NCBI GenBank assembly: GCA_045538075.1
Contig: JAZSQT010000109.1
Location: forward strand, 1-18,993
Length of the DNA: 18,993 nucleotides
Source: JAZSQT01 sp045538075
GTDB lineage: Bacteria; Chrysiogenota; Deferribacteres; Deferribacterales; Mucispirillaceae
Reading direction: 5' to 3'
The position numbers were made by a program, and so were the translations under genes. How positions within the stretch are numbered: position 1 is the first letter of the stretch; the number at the start of each line of letters is the position of its first letter. Below, one piece after another: positions 8,170 through 15,768 of the stretch. Below the pieces are notes generated by a model. It did no database searches, was not told the origin of the DNA, and worked only from the letters and a program-made list of their open reading frames with translations.

Positions 8170-8673
8170 ATGACACCGTATTTTACATTTGCTGGATATT
8201 CTGGTAGTGGTAAAACTACTTTAGCAGAAAAAGTAATTAAAGAATTATCTGATAAAGGTTTTAAAATTGCATATCTTAAACATGACGGTCATAAATTTCA
8301 GATGGATAAAGAAGGTAAAGATACCGATAGACTAAAAAAAGCTGGAGCTAAAGCTATAGCTATTTCATCAAATGATAAGTATGCAATGATTTCTGATAGC
8401 AACTACCGTTTAACTTTTATGGAGTTATCAAAAATATTACCAAATGATATTGATATTATAATTGGTGAAGGATTTAAAGATGATGATATTCCAAAAATCA
8501 TTGTGCATAGAAAAGAAAACAAAAAAGACAGAGCTTGCCCTAATGATAACAATATTATAGCTGCTGTAACAGATGTTCCAGAAGATTTTCCTGATGTTGA
8601 TTTAATTTTTGAATTGAATGATATTGAAAATGTCGTCAAATTTATTGAAGATTATTTTTTTAAGAAAAAATAG
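8170..8673 (+). CDS. mobB: MobB-type molybdopterin-guanine dinucleotide biosynthesis GTPase
   Basis: MobB is a small P-loop GTP-binding protein that assists MobA in attaching GMP to molybdopterin, making the guanine dinucleotide cofactor of nitrate, formate and DMSO/TMAO-type oxidoreductases. At 167 aa it has the normal length. The P-loop is GYSGSGKTT (9-17), followed by the family's YLKHDGH segment (near 35-41), a DTDRLKKAGA stretch matching the usual DSxRHxxAGA, and IIIGEGFK, the Walker B-like strand with EGFK. An AGGG seven nt before the ATG serves as ribosome site. There is no mobA or other molybdenum cofactor gene in the window, so it is an orphan beside ileS. It implies that the organism uses bis-MGD enzymes, consistent with anaerobic respiration (inference). 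Confidence 0.88.
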   Translation: MTPYFTFAGYSGSGKTTLAEKVIKELSDKGFKIAYLKHDGHKFQMDKEGKDTDRLKKAGAKAIAISSNDKYAMISDSNYRLTFMELSKILPNDIDIIIGEGFKDDDIPKIIVHRKENKKDRACPNDNNIIAAVTDVPEDFPDVDLIFELNDIENVVKFIEDYFFKKK

Positions 8674-8692
8674 CTTATCTAATAATCAATTC

Positions 8693-8721
8693 TTGATAAA
8701 AATTTTATAAAATGGTATAGA
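8693..8721 (+). promoter_or_regulatory. Possible promoter upstream of ileS
   Basis: In the 85-bp gap between mobB and ileS, TTGATA (8693-8698) is followed after 17 nt by TATAGA (8716-8721). It could give ileS-lspA its own transcript. The -10 matches only 4/6, and no terminator or T-box-like leader is visible in the gap, so read-through from mobB is equally possible. Confidence 0.35.
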
Positions 8722-8758
8722 AACTTTTAATTTGCCTTAAAAGGAGCAATATAATAAT

Positions 8759-11551
8759 ATGGATTATAAAAATACTTTAAATCTACCAAAAACTGATTTC
8801 CCTATGAAAGCAAGCCTTTCAGAGCAAGAGCCAAAAAGATTAAAAAAATGGGAAGACGATAAATTATATTATAAAATTCAAGAATCAAGAAAAAATAATT
8901 CAACGTATATTCTACATGATGGTCCTCCGTATGCCAATGGCAATATTCATATTGGGACAGCATTAAATAAAGTTCTTAAAGATTTTGTTCTTAAAATTAA
9001 ATCTGCAAAAGGATATAGAACGCCATATATTCCTGGCTGGGATTGTCATGGATTACCAATAGAGTTGAAAGTTGATAAAGAGCTTGGCAGTAAAAAAGAA
9101 AGTATGACTGTAGCTCAAATTAGAAAAGTTTGCAGAAATTATGCAGATAAATTTATTGATATTCAACGAGCAGATTTTAAAAGATTAGGTGTTTTAGGAG
9201 AATGGGATAATCCATATATTACTATGGATTTTAAGTATGAAGCAGCTACTTTAAAAGAGTTATACGAATGCTTTAAAACTGGAGCTGTTTACAAAGGTTC
9301 AAAACCAGTTTATTGGTGCCATTCTTGTGTTACAGCTTTAGCAGAAGCTGAAGTTGAATATGCTGACCATAATTCTTGGTCTGTTTACGTAAAATTTCCA
9401 ATACAAAAGGAATATACAGAAAAACTTATTGGAAAAAATGAGAAATTATCTGTTGTTATATGGACTACTACTCCTTGGACACTTCCTGCTAACTTAGCCG
9501 TTGCAGTTCATCCTGATTATGAATATTCAATAGTAAAACCAATAAAAACAGAAAATAAAAATTTATCTACTGATGAATATTTTATTGTTGCTACAGAAAT
9601 GCTTGAAGGTTTATCTAAAATTTTTAATATTGAAGAGTATGAGACTATCAAAAAAGTTAAAGGTATAGATTTAGAATTGATGAAAGCATCTCACCCATTT
9701 TACGATAGAGATTCTTTGATTGTTACTGCTAATTACGTTACTCTTGAAGCTGGAACAGGTTTAGTCCACACTGCACCAGGACATGGTCAAGATGACTATG
9801 AAACTGGGCTTCGCTATAAATTAGATATTCTTGCTCCAGTTGATGACAACGGAAAATTTAAAGAAAATGTCGGTATTTTTGCTGGGTTACATATTGTAAA
9901 AGCTAATCCAGAAATAGTTAAATATTTAGATGAAAATGGGTCTTTATTAGCCGACAACAAGTTAAATCACTCGTATCCTCATTGTTGGAGATGTAAGAAA
10001 CCAGTAATTTTTAGAGCTACTCCACAATGGTTTATATCAATGTCTGAAACTAACTTAAGAGAAAAAGCAATTGATGCTATAAAAAATAAAGTTAAATGGA
10101 TTCCTTCTTGGGGAGAAAATAGAATTTTATCTATGGTAGAAAATAGACCTGATTGGTGTATTTCACGTCAACGTATATGGGGTGTTCCCATAGCATTTTT
10201 TACTTGCAACGATTGTGGAAAAATTATTTTTAATGAGGATATAGAAAGTAAAGTTATAGAAGCATTTAAAAAAGAAGGTGCTGATGCTTGGTTTGAGCAT
10301 GATATAGAATACTTTTTAGGTAGCAATGCCTCATGTCCTCATTGTAGCAGTAAAAATATAAAAAAAGAAACAGATATTCTTGATGTATGGTTTGATTCTG
10401 GAACGAGTCATGCAGCAGTGTGTGAAGCAAGAGAAGAAATTAATTCAAGTGGTGCAGATATGTATCTTGAAGGTAGCGATCAACATAGAGGTTGGTTTCA
10501 AAGCTCTCTTTTAGAAAGTATTGCAACTCGCAATAAACCACCATTTAAAGAAGTTTTAACTCATGGTTTTGTTGTAGATGGTCAAGGCAGAAAACAATCA
10601 AAATCTGCTGGTAATGTTACAGCACCAAGTGAAATTATCAATAAATACGGTGCTGAAATCTTGCGTTTATGGGTATCTGCAGAAGATTATACAGAAGATA
10701 TTCGTATATCAGATGATATAGTTAAAAGATTGGTGGAATCTTATAGAAAGATTAGAAATACAGCAAGATACCTTTTAGGCAGTCTATACGATTTTAATCC
10801 CGATAAAGATATGGTAGATATTAATGAATTATATGAAATTGATAAAAATATTCTTGCTCGTTGGCAAATAGTTAAAAAGAAAATTTATGATTCTTATGAT
10901 ACATACCAATTTCACGGTTTTTATCATGCTTTTATGAATTTTTGTATTAGCGATTTATCATCGTTTTATCTTGATATTATTAAAGATAGAACATACTCGT
11001 CTAAAGCAGACTCAATAGCAAGAAAATCAGCACAAACAGCAATGTTTATTTTAGCAAAAGAAATATGCGTTGTAATATCTCCAATATTAAGTTTTACTGC
11101 TGATGAAATATGGGAATATTTACCAAAATGGGAAAACAAATCAGAATACGTATTTACTGAAATTTTCCCAGAAATAGAAAATATTATTCCAGATTCTAAA
11201 TGGGACACTATTATACAAGTTAGAAAAGAAGTTAATAAAGCATTAGAACTTGCAAGAGAAAAAAAGATTATTGGTCATCCTTTAGATGCAGAAGTTATAC
11301 TTTCTGTTAATGATGAAATTAAAGGTAATCTTAATATTGATGAAGGGCTTGAAAAAACATTTATAGTATCTAAAGTTTCTTTTGATAACAATATATCTGA
11401 TTATTATGAATCTGAAGATGGTAAAATAAAAGTATTAATAAAAGCAGCAGACACTCCAAAATGTGCAAGATGTTGGATACACTCTGATACTATTGGTAAT
11501 GATAAAAATCACCCAGAAGTATGTTCAAGATGTGCTGAGGCTTTAAAATGA
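8759..11551 (+). CDS. ileS: Isoleucyl-tRNA synthetase
   Basis: IleS charges tRNA(Ile) with isoleucine and edits misacylated valine. It is a 930-residue class I synthetase of full bacterial length. The Rossmann fold opens with DGPPYANGNIHIGT (54-67), where the class I HIGH motif reads HIGT. The KMSKS loop reads KQSKS (612-616). The CP1 editing region includes WTTTPWTLPAN and GTGLVHTAPGHG. A mid-protein zinc-binding pair (CNDC and CPHC, before DILDVWFDSG) and a C-terminal zinc site C902/C905/C922/C925 (CARCW and CSRC) are intact. The GGAG at 8743-8746 lies 12 nt before the ATG, a slightly long spacing. The stop overlaps the lspA start (ATGA), the common ileS-lspA pairing. TilS, which supplies the AUA-reading tRNA(Ile), is in the divergent operon. 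Confidence 0.98.
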   Translation: MDYKNTLNLPKTDFPMKASLSEQEPKRLKKWEDDKLYYKIQESRKNNSTYILHDGPPYANGNIHIGTALNKVLKDFVLKIKSAKGYRTPYIPGWDCHGLPIELKVDKELGSKKESMTVAQIRKVCRNYADKFIDIQRADFKRLGVLGEWDNPYITMDFKYEAATLKELYECFKTGAVYKGSKPVYWCHSCVTALAEAEVEYADHNSWSVYVKFPIQKEYTEKLIGKNEKLSVVIWTTTPWTLPANLAVAVHPDYEYSIVKPIKTENKNLSTDEYFIVATEMLEGLSKIFNIEEYETIKKVKGIDLELMKASHPFYDRDSLIVTANYVTLEAGTGLVHTAPGHGQDDYETGLRYKLDILAPVDDNGKFKENVGIFAGLHIVKANPEIVKYLDENGSLLADNKLNHSYPHCWRCKKPVIFRATPQWFISMSETNLREKAIDAIKNKVKWIPSWGENRILSMVENRPDWCISRQRIWGVPIAFFTCNDCGKIIFNEDIESKVIEAFKKEGADAWFEHDIEYFLGSNASCPHCSSKNIKKETDILDVWFDSGTSHAAVCEAREEINSSGADMYLEGSDQHRGWFQSSLLESIATRNKPPFKEVLTHGFVVDGQGRKQSKSAGNVTAPSEIINKYGAEILRLWVSAEDYTEDIRISDDIVKRLVESYRKIRNTARYLLGSLYDFNPDKDMVDINELYEIDKNILARWQIVKKKIYDSYDTYQFHGFYHAFMNFCISDLSSFYLDIIKDRTYSSKADSIARKSAQTAMFILAKEICVVISPILSFTADEIWEYLPKWENKSEYVFTEIFPEIENIIPDSKWDTIIQVRKEVNKALELAREKKIIGHPLDAEVILSVNDEIKGNLNIDEGLEKTFIVSKVSFDNNISDYYESEDGKIKVLIKAADTPKCARCWIHSDTIGNDKNHPEVCSRCAEALK

Positions 11552-12039
11552 AATTAAATATATCTAAAGGACAAATTGCTCTTATTTCTGGAGCAATTAT
11601 ACTTGATATAATTACTAAACTAATAATAAAAGCAAAACTTCAATATTTAGAGACTATTCCAGTAATAGATGGATTTTTTAATATAGTATATGTATTAAAT
11701 CCAGGAGCAGCTTTTGGTTTTTTAAGAAACTTAGATGATAGTTATCGTCAACTATTTTTTATTGTCGTTACAATTATTGCAATAATATTTATATTTATAT
11801 TAATGAATAAAGAAACAAGAAAATTACCAGCTTATGCCCTTTCCCTTGTTTTAGCAGGTGCTATAGGCAATTTAATTGACAGAATACATACAAGTTACGT
11901 TGTTGATTTTCTTGATTTTTATATCGGCTCTTACCACTGGCCTGCTTTTAATGTAGCTGATATTTGTATAACTATTGGCGTATCTTTATTGATTATTGAC
12001 TTACTATTTTTTGCTAAAAAAAGTAGTGAAAATAAATAA
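11548..12039 (+). CDS. lspA: Lipoprotein signal peptidase (signal peptidase II)
   Basis: LspA is an inner-membrane aspartyl protease that removes signal peptides from prolipoproteins after diacylglyceryl modification. The 163-residue protein has four expected membrane segments (about 9-27, 67-86, 95-112, 139-157). The catalytic aspartates are D120 in YVVDFLDF and D138 in FNVADICI. The family motifs VLNPGAAFGF (49-58) and AGAIGNLIDR (103-112) are present. Its ATG overlaps the ileS stop, so translation is coupled. It ends 13 bp before a strong terminator hairpin and closes the plus-strand operon. Confidence 0.97.
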   Translation: MKLNISKGQIALISGAIILDIITKLIIKAKLQYLETIPVIDGFFNIVYVLNPGAAFGFLRNLDDSYRQLFFIVVTIIAIIFIFILMNKETRKLPAYALSLVLAGAIGNLIDRIHTSYVVDFLDFYIGSYHWPAFNVADICITIGVSLLIIDLLFFAKKSSENK

Positions 12040-12052
12040 TTAATCAAAATTT

Positions 12053-12082
12053 AACCCCCTTATATTTTACAATAAGGGGGTT
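12053..12082. terminator. Bidirectional terminator between lspA and the feo operon
   Basis: An 11-bp perfect stem, AACCCCCTTAT paired with ATAAGGGGGTT, encloses an 8-nt loop (12064-12071). It sits between convergent lspA and the feo operon and stands out in very AT-rich DNA. T-rich DNA follows on both sides but without a long uninterrupted T-run, so it is a good though not textbook intrinsic terminator for both operons. Confidence 0.85.
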
Positions 12083-12117
12083 TATAAATCTGTAAATTTA
12101 AACAAAGTTGTCAAGTT

Positions 12118-12291
12118 TTAGTTATGATTATGCTGTCCACAACAATTATTATTCGTATTATTTTTTGACGAACAAGAATTACTACCTGCACAAGCACAAC
12201 CACCTTTTCCAGTTAATGTTTTATACAACTTTATACCTACTGCAGTTGCTGCACCTGCGATAATTAGCAATACTACTATAATTTCTACCAT
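12118..12291 (-). CDS. FeoB-associated small Cys-rich membrane protein
   Basis: This 57-residue protein has one membrane helix (about 3-22) followed by a short, soluble Cys/Asn/His-rich tail. Numbering from the ATG at 12289-12291, the tail holds C32, C34, C40, C50, C51 and two His near the end. The arrangement matches the FeoB-associated Cys-rich membrane protein family that often follows feoB. Proposed roles are iron handling or partnership with FeoB, and function is poorly established. A TTG at 12304-12306 would give 62 aa and overlap feoB. I prefer the ATG because a GGAG (12301-12304) lies 9 nt upstream and the ATG falls 4 nt after the feoB stop. It is the last gene of the feo operon, directly before the terminator. 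Confidence 0.85.
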   Translation of the reverse strand: MVEIIVVLLIIAGAATAVGIKLYKTLTGKGGCACAGSNSCSSKNNTNNNCCGQHNHN

Positions 12292-12295
12292 ACTT

Positions 12296-14428
12296 TTATA
12301 CTCCAATTTGAAATAATAAACCTACTTGGTAAACTATTAAAGTAAGAACATATGCAATTAATGTCATACCTATTAGCTGAAAAAATGCCCACTTAATAGA
12401 ACCACTTTCTCTTTTAGTAATAGCAAATGTTGCCATACATGGAGCTGATAAAAGAGAAAATAACATTATACAAAATCCAACAAGAGGTGAATAATTTTCA
12501 GTTAGTTTACTTCTTAAGGATTCTGATTCTTCATCTGCTTCGCCTACAGAATATACTATGCCCATTTGAGCAACAAAAACTTCTTTTGCTGCAAAAGCAC
12601 CTATCAACGCAGTTCCAATTTTCCAATCAAAACCAATTGGAGCAAGCACTGGTTCAATAAATTTTCCAACTCTACCCATGATGCTATTTACCATAGCTTG
12701 TTCGCTTTCTATATTATCTATTTCACTAATTGCAATTTCTTTTTCTTCGTCAGTCATATTACTATCTTCTACAGCGACCCTTTGAGCTTCATAACTTGCT
12801 TTAACTTCTTCTGATGGACGAGGAAAAGTAGTCATTGCCCATAATACAATAGAAATAGCTAATATTATAGTACCAGCTTTTTTAAGATATAGCCAGCCTC
12901 TTTCCCACATATGAATAAGAACGCCTTTTAATGTTGGCATTCTGTATAATGGTAACTCCATAACAAATGGAACAGATTCACCTTTTAATACAGTTACACC
13001 TAATATTTTAGCACTAATAATTGCAACAATTATACCTATTAAATAAATTGTAAAAAGCATTGTTGCACTTAATGACATAGGAAAAAATGCTGGTATAATA
13101 AGAGCATATATAGGTAATCTTGCACCACAACTCATCATAGGAACAACAAGCATAGTAATTAATCTATCTCTACGATTTTCTAATGTTCTTGTTGCCATAA
13201 TAGCTGGAACAGAGCAACCAAAACCAATAATCATTGGGATAAAACTTTTACCATGTAAGCCTATTTTATGCATAAGTTTATCCATAATAAAGGCAACTCT
13301 TGCCATATATCCAGTGTCTTCAAGAAAAGCTATAGCTAAAAATAACAATAAAATATTTGGTAAGAATACTATAACACCACCTACACCACCAATAATACCA
13401 TCAACAATTAATGATTTAAGTAAACTTTCAGAGCCAGCAGGCCAAAAACCACTTATAGTATCACCAAGCCAACCAAAAAATTCTTCAATATATCCCATAA
13501 AAGGATCACCAATTGTAAATGTTAACTGGAAAACAATATACATTAACCCTAAAAATATAGGGATTCCTAACACTCTATTGGCTACTACTGTATCTATGCT
13601 ATCAGACAATGAATGTCTAACTTCTACAGTTGATTTAACAGCTTCTTGACAAGCTCCAGAAATAAAACCATATCTTGCTCCAGCAATAGCAGTTTCTGGT
13701 ATTTCACCTATTAATGATTCTATTTTTTCTGAACTTTTCTTTAATTGTTCTTCTATTTCTGGAGTTAAGTACTGAGCTTTAATATCTTTATCATTTTCAA
13801 GAAGTTTAATCGCTAACCAAAAAGAATTATATTTCAAATTTTCATTTTTATCTAAAAGCGACTTTACATTATTAATTTCTGAAGTAACTTCTTTTCCGTA
13901 TTCAACTTGAGAATATTTTATTTTATCTTTACGATTTGCTACTTCTAATACTTTTTCAAGAAGTTTATCCATTCCTTGATTTTTGCTACCTACAACTTCA
14001 ACAATTGGAACTCCAAAAAGTTGTTCTAATTTTTTAATATCAAATTCAATACCTCTTTCTTTTGCTATATCTGCCATATTAAAAGCAAATACTAAAGGCA
14101 CATTTAATTCCATTAATTGAACGGCTAAATAGAGATTACGTTCAAGATTTGAAGCATCAATGATATCTACAACTACATCTGGTTTATCATCTACAATAAA
14201 ATTGCGTGCAACTACTTCTTCTGCTGAATATGCAGTTAAACTATAAGTTCCTGGTAAATCAACGACATTAATTTCAGTATTATTATATTTTAGATTACCT
14301 TCTTTCTTTTCTACAGTAACTCCAGGATAATTACCAACATGTTGTCTTGCTCCAGTCAAATTATTAAAAATTGTTGTTTTTCCTGAATTTGGGTTTCCAG
14401 CAAGAGCAACTACTAACTTATCTTTCAT
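12296..14428 (-). CDS. feoB: Ferrous iron transporter FeoB
   Basis: FeoB is an inner-membrane GTP-dependent Fe(II) importer used mainly under anaerobic or reducing conditions. The N-terminal G-domain has G1 GNPNSGKT (11-18), G2 around GVTVE (36-40), G3 DLPG (57-60), G4 NMAD (117-120) and G5 VGSKNQG (146-152). A helical GDI domain follows (about 180-270). The membrane domain contains two Gate regions with the conserved GCSVPAIMATR (404-414) and SCGARLPIY (433-441), and a conserved SAPCMAT (662-668). A charged stretch (about 536-585) between membrane segments, rich in Glu, is probably a cytosolic loop. At 710 aa the length is normal. A TTAGGAG precedes the ATG, and the gene lies 18 bp after feoA. 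Confidence 0.98.
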   Translation of the reverse strand: MKDKLVVALAGNPNSGKTTIFNNLTGARQHVGNYPGVTVEKKEGNLKYNNTEINVVDLPGTYSLTAYSAEEVVARNFIVDDKPDVVVDIIDASNLERNLYLAVQLMELNVPLVFAFNMADIAKERGIEFDIKKLEQLFGVPIVEVVGSKNQGMDKLLEKVLEVANRKDKIKYSQVEYGKEVTSEINNVKSLLDKNENLKYNSFWLAIKLLENDKDIKAQYLTPEIEEQLKKSSEKIESLIGEIPETAIAGARYGFISGACQEAVKSTVEVRHSLSDSIDTVVANRVLGIPIFLGLMYIVFQLTFTIGDPFMGYIEEFFGWLGDTISGFWPAGSESLLKSLIVDGIIGGVGGVIVFLPNILLLFLAIAFLEDTGYMARVAFIMDKLMHKIGLHGKSFIPMIIGFGCSVPAIMATRTLENRRDRLITMLVVPMMSCGARLPIYALIIPAFFPMSLSATMLFTIYLIGIIVAIISAKILGVTVLKGESVPFVMELPLYRMPTLKGVLIHMWERGWLYLKKAGTIILAISIVLWAMTTFPRPSEEVKASYEAQRVAVEDSNMTDEEKEIAISEIDNIESEQAMVNSIMGRVGKFIEPVLAPIGFDWKIGTALIGAFAAKEVFVAQMGIVYSVGEADEESESLRSKLTENYSPLVGFCIMLFSLLSAPCMATFAITKRESGSIKWAFFQLIGMTLIAYVLTLIVYQVGLLFQIGV
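12301..12304 (-). promoter_or_regulatory. Ribosome binding site for the FeoB-associated protein, inside feoB
   Basis: GGAG is contained in the last sense codons of feoB and lies 9 nt before the ATG at 12289-12291. It favours that ATG over the upstream TTG, which overlaps the site itself. Confidence 0.6.
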
Positions 14429-14446
14429 GATTAATAGCTCCTAAAA

Positions 14447-14674
14447 TTATATTTTCTCTACTTCAATTTTATCTGCTTCATCTTTTCTTAAGGAAAGATG
14501 ATAACCTTTTACTTTAAATTCTACTGGATCTCCTAATGGAGCATATCTCTCAACTTCAACAATAGTTCCTGGTGTAAGCCCCATCTCCATAATACGTTTA
14601 TGAAGTTCTCCCTTAAAATTAACTTTAGTTACTTTACAGCTTTTTCCAGGTTCAATGTCTTTTAAGGTAACCAT
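14447..14674 (-). CDS. feoA: Ferrous iron transport accessory protein FeoA
   Basis: FeoA is a small cytosolic SH3-like protein that supports FeoB activity. The 75 residues show the typical FeoA pattern: GKSCKVTKVNFKGEL, then RRIMEMGLTPGT-like KRIMEMGLTPGT (27-38), VEVERYAPLGDPVEF and a final LSLRKDEADKIEVE strand. A strong GGGAGGA lies 8 nt before the ATG. It is the first gene of the feoA-feoB-(small Cys-rich) operon. Its upstream region carries Fur-like palindromes and a TTGACA box, so iron repression by Fur is the likely regulation. Confidence 0.96.
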   Translation of the reverse strand: MVTLKDIEPGKSCKVTKVNFKGELHKRIMEMGLTPGTIVEVERYAPLGDPVEFKVKGYHLSLRKDEADKIEVEKI

Positions 14675-14712
14675 TTAATATATCCTCCCAACATCAATTG
14701 ATTAGTTTATTC

Positions 14713-14741
14713 AAGTTATTATTAATGATTATTTTTGTCAA
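14713..14741 (-). promoter_or_regulatory. Putative feo promoter overlapped by a degenerate Fur-like box
   Basis: On the minus strand a perfect TTGACA (14736-14741) is followed after 17 nt by TAACTT (14713-14718), a weak 3/6 -10 match. The spacer contains AAATAATCATTAATA (14720-14734), which matches 10 of 14 defined positions of the Fur 7-1-7 model TGATAAT-N-ATTATCA. A bound repressor there would block the promoter. Transcription would start about 30 nt before the feoA ATG. Confidence 0.5.
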
Positions 14742-14745
14742 GAAG

Positions 14746-14768
14746 TTTTTGATAATACTTATCAAAAA
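14746..14768. promoter_or_regulatory. Perfect palindrome with near-consensus Fur box upstream of feoA
   Basis: TTTTTGATAA-TAC-TTATCAAAAA is a 10+3+10 perfect inverted repeat. Its core (14750-14764) reads TGATAAT-A-CTTATCA, matching the Fur 7-1-7 model at 13 of 14 defined positions. It lies directly upstream of the TTGACA box of feoA, and its centre is exactly 30 bp from the centre of the second, weaker box. Position upstream of a ferrous iron operon makes Fur the natural candidate. It is not followed by a T-run, so it is not a terminator for the upstream yddG. Confidence 0.72.
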
Positions 14769-14871
14769 CAATATCATATATATGAAGTAATATTAATGAG
14801 AAAGAGAAAATATACTTGATTGGCTATCTATAGAATATTCAGTTAAAGAAAATACTTCATTTTTTCTTTTA

Positions 14872-15762
14872 TTATTTGTCAATATTATATGATTTAGATA
14901 ACCATGATAATAGCGAGCCAATTATTACAAATATTACACCTATCCAATATTCAAAATTTGGAAAACTTTTCAATAAAATAGAAGCAAATATCATTGATAC
15001 TGCTGGTATAAAATAAGAACAAATTACGAGAAAAATAAAATTACCTTTATGTATTGCTTTTTCCCAAATTAAATATGATAGACCCAATATTGCTCCTAAA
15101 ATAATTAAACTAAACAAAGAAAAATAACTTGTCATTACAATATTTGCTCCACTTATGAAAAATCTTATCCATAATATTATTGCAACTATTGCAAAAAAGT
15201 ATGATACCCCATTTACTCCCTTTGAATATTTAACACTTAAATTTGAATATAATGCCCATGATATTGCTCCTAATGTAGCAAAAATATATGCAATAGGATT
15301 ATTATTTATATTTGCTATAATAGAATTAATACTCAAGCCACCACTTGCACCAATACATAGATACATTCCAAAGATAGTAACTAAAATTCCTAACCAAATA
15401 ATCCATCTCAATTTCACATTATTTATTATCATTGAAAATAATATAGTTAAAGATGGCCATAAATAATTTAGCATTCCAGCTTCTAATACTTGGCTTGGAG
15501 TTTTTGCCATTGCTATTGCTTGAGAAAAAAATATTTCTGTCAAGATAAAGGCAGTTCCAGCCATTAAAAAATATTTTATTGGAATATCTTTTAATTTTGG
15601 AGCACCAACAATAAAACTAAATATTGTTGCAATAGAGTATATTAAAGCAGTTCCAGCTTCTACCCCAAAAGATACACTAACATTTTTTATTAACCCTACT
15701 AATGTGCTCCACAATAATAACGCTATAATTCCTAATAAATTTCCTTTAACTTCACTACTCAT
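14872..15762 (-). CDS. yddG: YddG-like aromatic amino acid / metabolite exporter (DMT superfamily)
   Basis: This is a 296-residue inner-membrane protein with about ten hydrophobic segments in two EamA repeats. It closely follows the pattern I recall for E. coli YddG, an exporter of aromatic amino acids linked also to paraquat efflux: a GIIALLLWSTLVGLI-like first helix (LWST at 17-20), an IYS segment at 41-43, GMLNYLWPSLTIL (96-108), an NNNPIAYIFATLGAISWA-like central helix, and an HKGN-SYF-P pattern in the second repeat. Exact substrate is not provable from sequence. The ATG lies 6 bp (all A on the plus strand) after the macB-like permease stop, with only a weak GAG upstream. It is therefore probably the last gene of the efflux operon and translated by coupling. 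A 197-bp gap separates it from feoA. Confidence 0.82.
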   Translation of the reverse strand: MSSEVKGNLLGIIALLLWSTLVGLIKNVSVSFGVEAGTALIYSIATIFSFIVGAPKLKDIPIKYFLMAGTAFILTEIFFSQAIAMAKTPSQVLEAGMLNYLWPSLTILFSMIINNVKLRWIIWLGILVTIFGMYLCIGASGGLSINSIIANINNNPIAYIFATLGAISWALYSNLSVKYSKGVNGVSYFFAIVAIILWIRFFISGANIVMTSYFSLFSLIILGAILGLSYLIWEKAIHKGNFIFLVICSYFIPAVSMIFASILLKSFPNFEYWIGVIFVIIGSLLSWLSKSYNIDK

Positions 15763-15768
15763 AAAAAA

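Noticed and set aside
8674..8758. T-box or other leader riboswitch before ileS
   Set aside because: The gap is only 85 bp, with no specifier hairpin, T-box sequence or antiterminator structure.
12108..12113. Perfect TTGACA on the minus strand downstream of the Cys-rich gene
   Set aside because: No good -10 lies at 16-18 nt, and any transcript would run straight into the bidirectional terminator with no gene to serve.
13314..13649. Plus-strand open frame of 111 codons opposite feoB
   Set aside because: It lies entirely antisense to the conserved FeoB membrane domain, has no ribosome site or recognisable motif, and its composition follows from feoB codons read backwards.
12650..13750. FeoB charged stretch (residues about 536-585) as a novel inserted domain
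   Set aside because: Many FeoB proteins carry a variable charged loop at this place, and the total length of 710 aa is ordinary.
14774..14785. 12-bp palindrome TCATATATATGA in the yddG-feoA gap
   Set aside because: It is a simple AT alternation, lies outside the promoter-proximal region and does not match the Fur model.
14845..14869. Inverted repeat AAAGAAAA / TTTTCTTT just after yddG as a terminator
   Set aside because: The 8-bp stem has a single G-C pair and no T-run follows on the minus strand, so it would be too weak. Such repeats are expected by chance here.
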